Source of the DNA: Haloechinothrix aidingensis
Lineage (GTDB): Bacteria; Actinomycetota; Actinomycetes; Mycobacteriales; Pseudonocardiaceae
NCBI RefSeq assembly: GCF_013450155.1
Contig: NZ_JACCKD010000005.1
Location: 274,054 to 338,053, forward strand
Reading direction: 5' to 3'
Length of the DNA stretch: 64,000 nt
Position numbers and translations under genes: made by a program. Shown piece by piece: positions 57,057 through 64,000 of this stretch. The stretch's first letter is position 1, and every line of letters begins with the position of its first letter. Below the pieces are notes generated by a model. The model was not told the origin of the DNA. It did no database searches and saw only the letters and a list, made by a program, of their open reading frames with translations.

Positions 57057-58289
57057 ATGTCCAACGAGTTGCCTGCGTGGTCACAGCGCATCCGCTCGCT
57101 CCGGGAGGCACGCGGATTTTCGCAGTATGAAGCCGTCCAGTCGATGCGGAAGCACTCCGCGAAGGAGCTACCCGAACAAGACCACTTACTGCGACGCTGG
57201 AAAGCGTGGGAACTAGGGGAGAACAAGCCCGGAGTTCAGTACGCTCCTTTGATCGCAGCCGTACTAGGAACAGTCACGGCTGCGCTGTTCCCGCCCGAGC
57301 ATAGGAACGAGCGCAGACTGGAAGTCCTGAGCGCTACCGGGATGGACACCCTGGAAATCGTCAGCAGACTGAGTTCCTCGGATGTTACCGACTCCACGCT
57401 CGACGGCGTCCGCATCACCATTGACAAGCTCTGCTCCGACTACCCCTACATGCCGCCTGACCACCTCATCGCTGAAGGTCGCCAATGGCTTCGACGCATT
57501 GTTGAGTTGCAAGAACAACGGCTCACGTTCCGCCAACGTAAGGAGACGTTAGAGCTCGCAGGATGGCTCGCCCTGCTGGTCGGCTGCCTCGAACACGACA
57601 CCGGCGATCGTCGCGCCGCCGAAGCCACCAGGAAGATGGCCCTGAAGGTCGGTACGGACGTCAATCATGGCGGCATCCTTGGCTGGGCTCACGAGATGCG
57701 CGCATGGTTCGCGTTAACCGCGGGTGACTACCGGGGGGTGCTCGCGGCAACCGACGCGGGGCAGGAAGCGGCGGGTGGCCACAGTGTGAAGGTGCAGCTG
57801 CTCGCGCAGGAAGCCAAGGCATGGGCACGCATGGGCCGCGCGAGGGAGATGGAAGCTGCCCTGGAGAAGGGCCGTACGCTCCTTGAATCCTTACCCTATC
57901 CGGAGAACACAGACCATCATTTCGTCGTTGATCCTGCCAAGTACGACTTCTATGTCATGGACTGCTACCGCCATGTCGGCGGTGACCGTCTCGCTCGTAC
58001 GCTTGCCGATCACGTCATCCGTACCAGTACGGACTTCGACGGGCACGAGCGAAAGCCCATGCGCGTCGCCGAGGCATGGATCACTCATGGTGTCGCTGCT
58101 GCCAGAGACGGCGAGCTCGACGAAGCAGTCTCGTATGGTCGGCGCGCACTCACCGGTGGCCGGAAGTCCCTACCGTCGCTAGCGTTGGTAGCCCAAGACC
58201 TCGCTTCCGTACTCAACAACCAGTACCCGAAAGAAGCCGAAGCCCAGGCTTACATTGACGAACTGCGCGCGATCCATCGCACAAGTTAA
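57057..58289 (+). CDS. XRE-family transcriptional regulator with TPR-like C-terminus
   Basis: This 410-residue protein has an N-terminal HTH (about 8-65: RIRSLREARGFSQYEAVQSM, WKAWELGENKP) followed by about 330 residues of alpha-helical repeats, consistent with a TPR-type sensor domain as in actinomycete Rgg/SARP-adjacent regulators. ATG 57057 has AGGGGAG 5 bp upstream; GTG 57054 is also possible. It is divergent from the prim-pol/lasso direction across an inverted repeat, so it may control the island genes. It ends 18 bp before the right repeat. Confidence 0.82.
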   Translation: MSNELPAWSQRIRSLREARGFSQYEAVQSMRKHSAKELPEQDHLLRRWKAWELGENKPGVQYAPLIAAVLGTVTAALFPPEHRNERRLEVLSATGMDTLEIVSRLSSSDVTDSTLDGVRITIDKLCSDYPYMPPDHLIAEGRQWLRRIVELQEQRLTFRQRKETLELAGWLALLVGCLEHDTGDRRAAEATRKMALKVGTDVNHGGILGWAHEMRAWFALTAGDYRGVLAATDAGQEAAGGHSVKVQLLAQEAKAWARMGRAREMEAALEKGRTLLESLPYPENTDHHFVVDPAKYDFYVMDCYRHVGGDRLARTLADHVIRTSTDFDGHERKPMRVAEAWITHGVAAARDGELDEAVSYGRRALTGGRKSLPSLALVAQDLASVLNNQYPKEAEAQAYIDELRAIHRTS

Positions 58290-58307
58290 CCCCTACACGC
58301 GGAGTTC

Positions 58308-58474
58308 ACCCCGACCGGGTGGCCTCCTGGTCGGCCCGGTTCGCGGGCATCGTGCTGCCCGGGGAGACGCTGCGCACCAGCATCTGGGACACCGGCCGAC
58401 GCTACCTGGTCAACACCGTGGCCGTGGAGCGCGACGCACCGGTCCTCGCCGACGGGGTGCTCACCGCGCGCTGA
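58308..58474 (+). pseudogene. chsH3: Truncated duplicate of the chsH3 3' end (right island junction)
   Basis: It encodes the last 55 residues of ChsH3 (HPDRVASWSARFAGIVLPGE through LADGVLTAR-stop) with three amino-acid changes versus the intact gene (D to H, S to R, S to N), but has no start or N-terminal domain. It lies directly before the AhpD-like gene, likely the original neighbour of chsH3. It is a remnant created by island insertion. Confidence 0.92.
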
Positions 58475-58518
58475 GCCGCCGCCTGTCACATCCGCGCTCG
58501 CCGTCTCGTCCGAAGTAG

Positions 58519-58540
58519 CGGGCACCGGAACCGGTGCCCG
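58519..58540. terminator. Short perfect inverted repeat before the AhpD-like gene
   Basis: CGGGCACCGG and CCGGTGCCCG are separated by AA. It could be a hairpin or a regulator site for the following gene. Confidence 0.4.
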
Positions 58541-58568
58541 TCACACCGAACGAGGACGGAGGCGCTTC

Positions 58569-59030
58569 ATGCACGCTCGGTTGAGCCTGGAAGAACATCC
58601 GGACGCATACGCGGCGATGCTGGGTCTGGAGAAGTACCTGGCACAGAGCCCGCTGCCGAAGCCGACCCTGGAGCTGGTCAAGCTGCGCGCGAGCCAGCTC
58701 AACGGTTGCGGCTTCTGCGTGGACATGCACAGCCACGACGCCAAGGCGTCCGGCGAGTCCGACGAACGCCTGTTCGCTGTGGCCGCGTGGCGGGAGGCCC
58801 CGTACTTCAGCCCGGCCGAGCGCGCCGCGCTCGCCCTGACCGAGGAGGCCACCAGGCTGGCCCCGGACGGCGTGTCCGACGCCACCTGGTCCGAGGCCAC
58901 GGCACACTACGACGAGGAGACGCTGGTCGCACTGGTGACCGCGATCGCGACCATCAACGCGTGGAACCGCTTCGGCGTGACCTTCCGGCTGGTCGCGGGA
59001 TCGCATCGCCGTGCGGGCCAGGGGGCGTGA
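58569..59030 (+). CDS. Carboxymuconolactone decarboxylase/AhpD-like protein
   Basis: This 153-residue AhpD-fold protein has the redox motif NGCGFCVDMHSHDA (CxxC at about residues 47-50) and an alpha-helical CMD domain. Proteins of this group are thiol peroxidase-like. GGACGGAGG precedes the ATG at 58569. It probably once followed chsH3 directly and is now separated from it by the island. It is convergent with the DUF5134 gene with 3 bp between stops. Confidence 0.87.
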   Translation: MHARLSLEEHPDAYAAMLGLEKYLAQSPLPKPTLELVKLRASQLNGCGFCVDMHSHDAKASGESDERLFAVAAWREAPYFSPAERAALALTEEATRLAPDGVSDATWSEATAHYDEETLVALVTAIATINAWNRFGVTFRLVAGSHRRAGQGA

Positions 59031-59033
59031 CCG

Positions 59034-59672
59034 TCAGGCCATCGCCAGCAGCATCCCGGCCATCGCGACGTTCATCGCTGCCCGGGACGACTCCCGTACC
59101 CCGCTGCTGAACAGCGCGGGCGCAGGCGGCCGGTGCGAGCCGTTGCCGCCGCGCCCGCGCACGCAGCGCACCCCGCACAGCACGATGTCGACAAGGAAGT
59201 AGGTCGCTGCCGCCACCGCCAGCGGCGTCAGCACGAGGGAACCCTCGTGCCCTGCGAGGACGAGCCACGGTTGCGTGTCGTGCCCGGCATGCCCGTCACC
59301 CGCCATGCCGGCGAACATGTAGAACATCACCGCGGTGCCGACGGCGTGATGGCCGCACTGGGACCGCACGTGTCCGTGCCCGCAGCCGGGTCCCGCGCGC
59401 GCACGCAGCAGGCGGAACCACCGCGCTGCCAGCCATACGGCCGCGACCACGAACACCGCTTCCCAGCCCGCATGCGGTATCGGGCCGCCGACGGGCGAGA
59501 CCATCGCGAACATCCCGAGCGCCATGAGCACCTCGGCGACCTCGTCGCCGCGGTCGACCTCATGCCGCGGGGGTGCACCCGGGTGCGCCGCCACCAGGCG
59601 GTACGCGCTCGGCGCCGCGATCACCAGGAAGTACGCGCTCAGCATCCACAGGACGGGATCCGGTGCGTCCAT
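59034..59672 (-). CDS. DUF5134 integral membrane protein
   Basis: This 212-residue protein has several hydrophobic segments (VLWMLSAYFLVIAAPSAYRL, VLMALGMFAMV, AVFVVAAVWLAARWF, GTAVMFYMFAGMA, PLAVAAATYFLVDIVL). A His-rich patch GCGHGHVRSQCGHHAVG and GDGHAGH between helices may bind metal. This is the pattern of DUF5134. Function unknown. It is 87 bp downstream of ltp2 on the same strand. Confidence 0.8.
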   Translation of the reverse strand: MDAPDPVLWMLSAYFLVIAAPSAYRLVAAHPGAPPRHEVDRGDEVAEVLMALGMFAMVSPVGGPIPHAGWEAVFVVAAVWLAARWFRLLRARAGPGCGHGHVRSQCGHHAVGTAVMFYMFAGMAGDGHAGHDTQPWLVLAGHEGSLVLTPLAVAAATYFLVDIVLCGVRCVRGRGGNGSHRPPAPALFSSGVRESSRAAMNVAMAGMLLAMA

Positions 59673-59759
59673 GAGGCGGGTGCCCTCCGGGTAGCTCCAT
59701 CAGCACCCGACAGGTTCCCAGGACTCCCCGGTCATACACACCCGGCAATCGGGTGGTGA

Positions 59760-60932
59760 CTACCCGTAGTCGCCGAGCACCAGCCCGCTCGTCGGTACGC
59801 CGGTGCCCGCGGTGACCAGCACGTTGCGCGCGCCGGGGACCTGGTTGGCCGCGCTACCCCGGACCTGGCGGACACCTTCGGCGATGCCGTTCATCCCGTG
59901 CAGGTAAGCCTCCCCGAGCTGGCCCCCGTGCGGGTTGAGGGGGAGCTTGCCGTGCAGCTCGAGGGTGTCACCGGCGATGAAGTCCTTCGCCTCACCCCTG
60001 CCGCAGAAGCCCAGCTCCTCCAGCTGCAGCAGCACGTACGGGGTGAAGTGGTCGTAGAGCACCGCGACGTCCACATCGGAGTGGCTGAGACCGGACTGTT
60101 CCCACAGCTGCCTGCCGACCACGCTCATCTCCGGCAGTGCCGCCAGCTCGTCGCGATAGTAGCTGGTCATCACGTACTGGCCGGTGCCGCTGCCCTGCGC
60201 GGCCGCCGCGACTTGCACGGGCGTGTGCGGCAGGTCCTTCGCCCGCTCCGCGCTGGTGATCACCAAGGCGATCCCGCCGTCGGTCTCCTGGCAGCAGTCC
60301 AGCAGCCGGAGCGGCTCCGCGATCCAGCGGGAGGCCTGGTGATCATCCAGGCTGATGGGCTTGCCGTGGAACCAGGCGTTCGGGTTGGTGGCCGCGTGCT
60401 TGCGGTCGACCACCGCGACCCTGCCGAAGTCCTCGGTGGTCGCGCCGTACTCGTACAGGTACCGCTGCGCGGCCATCGCCACGGTCGCCGCCGGGGTGGC
60501 GATACCTGCCGGGTAGTGGAAGCTGTTGTCCACACCGGAGGAATTGACCTGCTGGGCTGCCGCGCTGGACACCTGGCCGAACCGTTGCCCGGAGCGTTCG
60601 TTGAACGCCCGGTAGGCCACCACCACGTCGGCCGCGCCCGTGGCCACAGCCATCGCGGCCTGCTGCACCGTCGCCGCCGCCGCGCCTCCCCCGTAGTGCA
60701 CCCGGCTGAAGAAGCTCAGCTCTCCGACGCCGAGCTCGCGTGCCACCGCGATCTCGGCGTTGGCATCCATCGTGAATGTCACCATGCCATCCACATCGGA
60801 TGGTGCCAGTCCAGCGTCGTCGAGCGCCCCGCGCACGGCCTCGCAGGCCAGCCGAAGCTCGCTACGCCCGGAGTCCTTGGAGAACTCCGTCGCCCCGATC
60901 CCGGCGATCGCCGCCTTACCCGCCAGCGTCAC
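59760..60932 (-). CDS. ltp2: Retro-aldolase Ltp2 (17-hydroxy steroid side-chain cleavage)
   Basis: This 390-residue thiolase-like protein (AAIAGIGATEFSKDSGRSEL; VDGMVTFTMDAN; VHYGGGAAAATVQQAAMAV; LPLNPHGGQLGEAYLHGMNG) corresponds to Rv3540c. Ltp2 with the ChsH2 DUF35 domain cleaves 17-hydroxy-3-oxo-4-pregnene-20-carboxyl-CoA to androstenedione and propionyl-CoA. The GTG start at 60932 overlaps the chsH1 stop. It is the last sterol gene of the igr-type operon. Confidence 0.94.
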   Translation of the reverse strand: MTLAGKAAIAGIGATEFSKDSGRSELRLACEAVRGALDDAGLAPSDVDGMVTFTMDANAEIAVARELGVGELSFFSRVHYGGGAAAATVQQAAMAVATGAADVVVAYRAFNERSGQRFGQVSSAAAQQVNSSGVDNSFHYPAGIATPAATVAMAAQRYLYEYGATTEDFGRVAVVDRKHAATNPNAWFHGKPISLDDHQASRWIAEPLRLLDCCQETDGGIALVITSAERAKDLPHTPVQVAAAAQGSGTGQYVMTSYYRDELAALPEMSVVGRQLWEQSGLSHSDVDVAVLYDHFTPYVLLQLEELGFCGRGEAKDFIAGDTLELHGKLPLNPHGGQLGEAYLHGMNGIAEGVRQVRGSAANQVPGARNVLVTAGTGVPTSGLVLGDYG

Positions 60933-61366
60933 GTTGTCACCTCCGGTAGCGCGATCTGTACCGTGCCGGCGACGTGCTCGCCGAGGCTGGACTGCCCGCT
61001 GACCTCGATCACGAACCGCTGCTCGCCGTCCACCTCGACCCGCTCGGCGACCCGGCCGGAGAACGTCAGCGTGTCGTGTGCGTAGCAGGGCACCCCGAGC
61101 CTGATGTTCACCGACCGCACCAGCGCCTCCGGCCCGGCCCAGTCCGTGACGAACCGCTGCACGAGGCCGGTGTCGGTGAGGATGTTCAGGAAGATGTCCT
61201 TCGAGCCGCGCTGCTGCGCGAGATCGCGGTCGTGGTGCACGTCCTGGAAGTCGCGTGTGGCCAGCGCGGTGCTGATCACGAACGTCGGGGTCACCTCGAT
61301 GCGCAGCTGCGGCAGTTCGGTACCGATGGACACCTGCGAAGCGGAAACCGTACTCGTCCCCGTCAT
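60929..61366 (-). CDS. chsH1: MaoC-like hydratase subunit ChsH1
   Basis: This 145-residue single hot-dog protein has TRDFQDVHHDRDLAQQRGSK carrying the hydratase catalytic Asp/His region and IFLNILTDTGLVQRFVTDW. ChsH1 and ChsH2 form the hydratase for the C22 (pregnene carboxyl) side-chain cycle. ATG 61366 overlaps the chsH2 stop by 4 bp. The length is slightly greater than Rv3541c. Confidence 0.93.
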   Translation of the reverse strand: MTGTSTVSASQVSIGTELPQLRIEVTPTFVISTALATRDFQDVHHDRDLAQQRGSKDIFLNILTDTGLVQRFVTDWAGPEALVRSVNIRLGVPCYAHDTLTFSGRVAERVEVDGEQRFVIEVSGQSSLGEHVAGTVQIALPEVTT

Positions 61367-62370
61367 CGGGCCACCTCCCACGCGGGCAGGGTCAGTTCCT
61401 CGTCCACACGCAGGAACACGGCACGGACCGGCATACCGATCGACACCTCTCCCGGATCGGCGTCGATCAGCTCGCCGAGCACCCGGACCCCTTCGTCGAG
61501 CTCGACGAGCGCGACGACGAACGGCAGTTGCTTACCGGGCACCGGCGGGTTGTGGTGCACGACGTAGCTGTACACGGTGCCGTGCCCGGCCGCGACGACG
61601 TAGTCGGGCGTGGCCTCCATCGATCCTCCGGGATCCACCGGCCCGGGCGGGTGCCGGAGGGTGTCACCCCATCGCTGGATGCGCAGCTCACCGACCCGCG
61701 TGCCTGCCCAGAAGAACTCCGTGTCGGCCGAGATCACCGGGCGCAGCACGCCCGCCGCGCGTTCCGAGGCGTCGACCACGCGCCCGGAGGGGCCTTGCCA
61801 CGGTGCCGCACCGGCATCGCCTGCGGTCCCGTCGTCACTGCCCGCCGGCCGGAACTTCAGCACCTTGAACGTCATCTCCGCCACGACCTCGTCGCCGACG
61901 AGCCAGCTGGTGCGCGTGGTGACGAAGAAACCCTCGCCGAGCGCGGTCCGCTTCGGACCGACCACGCCGTCCAGCTCGGTACTCGCCGAGACGTGCTCGC
62001 CGGGGCTGAGGTAACGGTGGTAGGTCTGCTCGGAGTTGGTGGCCACCACAGAGGTGAACCCCGCCTCGTCCAGCGCGGCCATCATCGCGCCGAGCGGGTC
62101 GTCCTCGGCTCGCTGGCCGTGCAGGCCGTTCATCGTCCACACCTGCGCCATGGCAGGCGGGGCGACCAGGCCGCCGTGCACCGAGCTCGCCGCGAACTCC
62201 GGGTCGGTGTAGACGGGATTGTCGTCACCCATCGCCTCGACCCAATTGTTGATCATCGCCGTGTTGACGGGGTCCCTGGCCGGCCGGGGCTTCGACCCGC
62301 CTCCGGCCGCGATCCGCTCGGCTTTCTCGTGGACGGTCGCCGCGATGTCGCTGTCCATGGTTCCCGTCAT
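61363..62370 (-). CDS. chsH2: MaoC-DUF35 fusion hydratase/aldolase subunit ChsH2
   Basis: The 335-residue protein has an N-terminal MaoC-like domain (about 1-180: MGDDNPVYTDPEFAASSVHG, VHGGLVAPPAMAQVW) and a C-terminal DUF35 domain (about 205-335: FFWAGTRVGELRIQRW, YVVHHNPPVPGKQLPFVVAL). The first binds ChsH1 for hydration and the second binds Ltp2 for retro-aldol cleavage. No Cys zinc ribbon is visible in the DUF35 part. ATG 62370 overlaps chsE2; ATG 62358 is an alternative. Confidence 0.94.
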   Translation of the reverse strand: MTGTMDSDIAATVHEKAERIAAGGGSKPRPARDPVNTAMINNWVEAMGDDNPVYTDPEFAASSVHGGLVAPPAMAQVWTMNGLHGQRAEDDPLGAMMAALDEAGFTSVVATNSEQTYHRYLSPGEHVSASTELDGVVGPKRTALGEGFFVTTRTSWLVGDEVVAEMTFKVLKFRPAGSDDGTAGDAGAAPWQGPSGRVVDASERAAGVLRPVISADTEFFWAGTRVGELRIQRWGDTLRHPPGPVDPGGSMEATPDYVVAAGHGTVYSYVVHHNPPVPGKQLPFVVALVELDEGVRVLGELIDADPGEVSIGMPVRAVFLRVDEELTLPAWEVAR

Positions 62371-63560
62371 CGCGGCACCCTCGGCAGGCCGAGTCCGGTC
62401 ATCGCGATCAGCTCCCGCTGGATCTCGTTCACGCCACCTCCGAACGTCAGCACCAGGTTCCGTTTGGCCTGCACATCGAGCCAGGTCGCCAGCTCGGCCG
62501 TCTCCGGGTCGGACGGGTCACCGTGCCGCGCGACGACTTCCTCGAGAAGGCCGCCCAGCCGCTGGATGCGGTCGGAGCCGAAGACCTTCGTCGCCGAGGC
62601 GTCGGCGACATCGACAGGCTTGTCGGCTGTGCCGGCTCCGGCCGAGGCGACCTGCCAGTTCAGCAGCTCGTTGATGCGCAGCGCGGCACGCGTCTCGGCG
62701 AGCGCGTCGGCGACGTCGGAGCACTCCAGCAGCGGTGTCCCCATCGGGGTGGAACGCTGGGCCGCCCAGGCGTGCACCCGGTCGTACAGCGCGGCGAGCC
62801 GCCCGGCCGGGCCGAGCATGACCCGCTCGTGGTTGAGCTGGGTCGTGATCAGTTGCCAGCCCCGGTTCTCCTCGCCGACGCGCATGCTCGCCGGAACCCG
62901 CACATCCGAGAAGTAGGTCGCGTTGACGTGATGCGCCCCGTCGCAGGTGATGATCGGCGTCCAGCTGTAGCCGGGGTCGCGGGTGTCGACGATGAGGATC
63001 GAGATGCCCTTGTGCTTGGGTGCCTGCGGGTCGGTACGCACCGCGAGCCAGATGTAGTCGGCGTCGTGCGCCCCGGTCGTGAAGATCTTCTGCCCGTTGA
63101 CGATGTAGTCGGCATCGTCGGAGTCGCCGTCGCGTACCGCGGTGGTGCGCAACGCGGCGAGGTCGGTGCCCGCCTCCGGCTCGGAGTAGCCGATCGCGAA
63201 GTGCACCTCGCCCGCGAGGATGGCGGGCAGGAAACGCTCCTTCTGCTCGGGCGTGCCGTAGGTCTGCAGGGTCGGGCCGACGGTCTGCAGGGTCACCGAA
63301 GGCAGCTGCACGTCGGCCCGTGCCGCCTCGTTGACGAAGATCTGCTGCTCCACCGGGCCGAAACCGTGCCCGCCGTACTCCTTCGGCCACCCGACACCGA
63401 GCCAGCCGTCGCGTCCCATCCTGCGCACCAGCTCACGGAACACCGGCCCGTGCCGCTCGGTGAGCATCGCGGCGCGCTCCTCATCGGTCATCAGCCCGTT
63501 GAAGTACTCGCGCAGCCGTTGTTGCAGCTTGCGCTGCTCGTCGGTCAGTTCGATCCGCAT
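62367..63560 (-). CDS. chsE2: Acyl-CoA dehydrogenase ChsE2 (FadE29)
   Basis: This 397-residue ACAD has MRIELTDEQRKLQQRLREYF, GYSEPEAGTDLAALRTT, VNGQKIFTTGAHDADYIWLA and FGGGVNEIQRELIA. With ChsE1 it dehydrogenates 3-oxo-4-pregnene-20-carboxyl-CoA. It resembles ChsE4 (709-1902) strongly in N- and C-terminal motifs, as the two are paralogous. It is coupled to chsH2 by a 4-bp overlap and follows chsE1 after 5 bp. Confidence 0.94.
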   Translation of the reverse strand: MRIELTDEQRKLQQRLREYFNGLMTDEERAAMLTERHGPVFRELVRRMGRDGWLGVGWPKEYGGHGFGPVEQQIFVNEAARADVQLPSVTLQTVGPTLQTYGTPEQKERFLPAILAGEVHFAIGYSEPEAGTDLAALRTTAVRDGDSDDADYIVNGQKIFTTGAHDADYIWLAVRTDPQAPKHKGISILIVDTRDPGYSWTPIITCDGAHHVNATYFSDVRVPASMRVGEENRGWQLITTQLNHERVMLGPAGRLAALYDRVHAWAAQRSTPMGTPLLECSDVADALAETRAALRINELLNWQVASAGAGTADKPVDVADASATKVFGSDRIQRLGGLLEEVVARHGDPSDPETAELATWLDVQAKRNLVLTFGGGVNEIQRELIAMTGLGLPRVPR

Positions 63561-63565
63561 TCGCG

Positions 63566-64000
63566 TCAGCTCCCCGCGCCCGCGCCGAACGCGTGCAGTT
63601 GGTTGCGGTGCCCGCCGAGCAGGCGGGTGAGGTCCTTGAGCTCGGAGTAGTGCCGGTGCAGCGGGTAGGTGACGTCCACCCCGACGCCGCCGTGCAGGTG
63701 ATGGCAGGTACGTACAGCGGGCAGCGCCTCCGCGGTGAGCCAGTACGCCGCGAGGTCGAGATCGGCCTCGGCGTTCCGCCCCGCACCGAGCCGCCACGCT
63801 GCCGAGACCGCCGCGAGGTGCACCGTGCGCACGGCGATGTAGACGTCGGCCATCTGCTGCGCGACGGCCTGGAACGTGGCGAGCGGCTTGCCGAACTGGT
63901 GGCGGGTACGTACGTGCTCGGTGGTCAGATCCAGCACCCCTGCCAGCGCACCGTCCCCGGCGGACACCGCACCGACGACGGCGAACTCCCGCAGCGCGCG
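63566..64000 (-). CDS. chsE1: Acyl-CoA dehydrogenase ChsE1 (FadE28), C-terminal part only
   Basis: The reading frame continues past the right edge; 144 C-terminal residues are visible, including RTRHQFGKPLATFQAVAQQM and CHHLHGGVGVDVTYPLHRHY, the C-terminal ACAD helices. It is the partner of ChsE2 and first visible gene of the chsE1-chsE2-chsH2-chsH1-ltp2 operon. Whether another gene precedes it, and where its operator lies, cannot be seen; cyp125 is elsewhere (18239). Confidence 0.9.
   Translation of the reverse strand, partial: RALREFAVVGAVSAGDGALAGVLDLTTEHVRTRHQFGKPLATFQAVAQQMADVYIAVRTVHLAAVSAAWRLGAGRNAEADLDLAAYWLTAEALPAVRTCHHLHGGVGVDVTYPLHRHYSELKDLTRLLGGHRNQLHAFGAGAGS

Larger units (their letters stand above)
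51511..58307. mobile_element. Genomic island carrying a lasso-peptide cluster, inserted at chsH3
   Basis: The 6.8-kb segment between the two chsH3-end repeats carries HisRS-like, lasso cyclase, lasso B, lasso precursor, prim-pol-like, small Cys/His and XRE genes. None relates to sterols. Its base composition is visibly less GC-rich than both flanks from about 52000 to 58280. A chsH3 duplicate at the far end matches target-gene 3'-end replacement by an integrative element. No integrase, excisionase or transposase is present, so it appears immobile now or was acquired by homologous recombination. Boundaries are inferred from the repeats. Confidence 0.8.

Noticed and set aside
51511-58307. Integrase, transposase or ABC exporter inside the island
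   Set aside because: No frame in this interval shows tyrosine/serine recombinase, DDE or ABC ATPase motifs; remaining space is too small.

Overview
The window is high-GC actinobacterial DNA. The codon usage, the steroid-catabolic gene set and a type of long intergenic palindrome (arms such as GTGCTGAATGACGC) suggest a Pseudonocardiaceae-like organism (Amycolatopsis/Saccharomonospora/Prauserella relatives). That placement is inferred and cannot be proven from this window alone. No rRNA, tRNA, CRISPR array, transposase or integrase was found.

Most of the window is a compact sterol (cholesterol/phytosterol) degradation superlocus. Names follow the Mycobacterium tuberculosis counterparts, recognised from memory of sequence and gene order. 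Region 1 (1-20943) is side-chain catabolism: a partial old-yellow-enzyme gene, chsE4-chsE5-fadD17, a TetR regulator facing an AttH-like/aldehyde dehydrogenase/APH-kinase unit, fadD19 plus a nitronate-monooxygenase-like flavoprotein, echA19, a further acyl-CoA ligase, DUF35-ltp4-ltp3, cyp125 and fadA5. Region 2 (20962-36601) is the KstR2-type module for the C/D rings and propionate: two SDRs, echA20-ipdA-ipdB-ipdC, then fadE30-ipdF-kstR2-fadA6 diverging from fadD3-echA-fadE31-fadE32-fadE33. Region 3 (36640-42095) is unrelated cargo: a secreted trypsin-like protease, a DinB-like protein, and a glycosyltransferase/methyltransferase/prenyltransferase-like cluster. Region 4 (42269-51509) is A/B-ring opening: hsaA-hsaD-hsaC-hsaB diverging from kstD-kshA-(small Cys protein)-kshB-chsH3. 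Region 5 (58569-64000) is the igr-type operon chsE1 (partial)-chsE2-chsH2-chsH1-ltp2 plus a DUF5134 membrane protein and an AhpD-like gene.

Ten KstR-like operators (TNNAACNNGTTNNA) and two KstR2-like operators (AnCAAGnnCTTGnT) sit where these regulons predict, and one sits in front of the glycosyltransferase operon, which is not expected. Together the genes activate and beta-oxidise the sterol side chain, open rings A/B, and then dismantle rings C/D to central metabolites.

The outstanding feature is a roughly 6.8-kb island (51511-58307) splitting this locus. It has visibly lower GC and lies between an intact chsH3 and a 168-bp, about 96% identical duplicate of the chsH3 3' end (offset exactly 6965 bp, no indels). 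It carries a complete minimal lasso-peptide gene set: a 50-residue precursor with predicted core GIAGPHSEAGVPQRSHV (Thr at -2, Gly1, Glu8), a fused RRE/leader-peptidase B protein, and an asparagine-synthetase-like lasso cyclase. It also carries a second histidyl-tRNA synthetase, a short prim-pol-like protein, a small Cys/His protein and an XRE regulator. Long palindromes recur between genes and include at least two sequence families.
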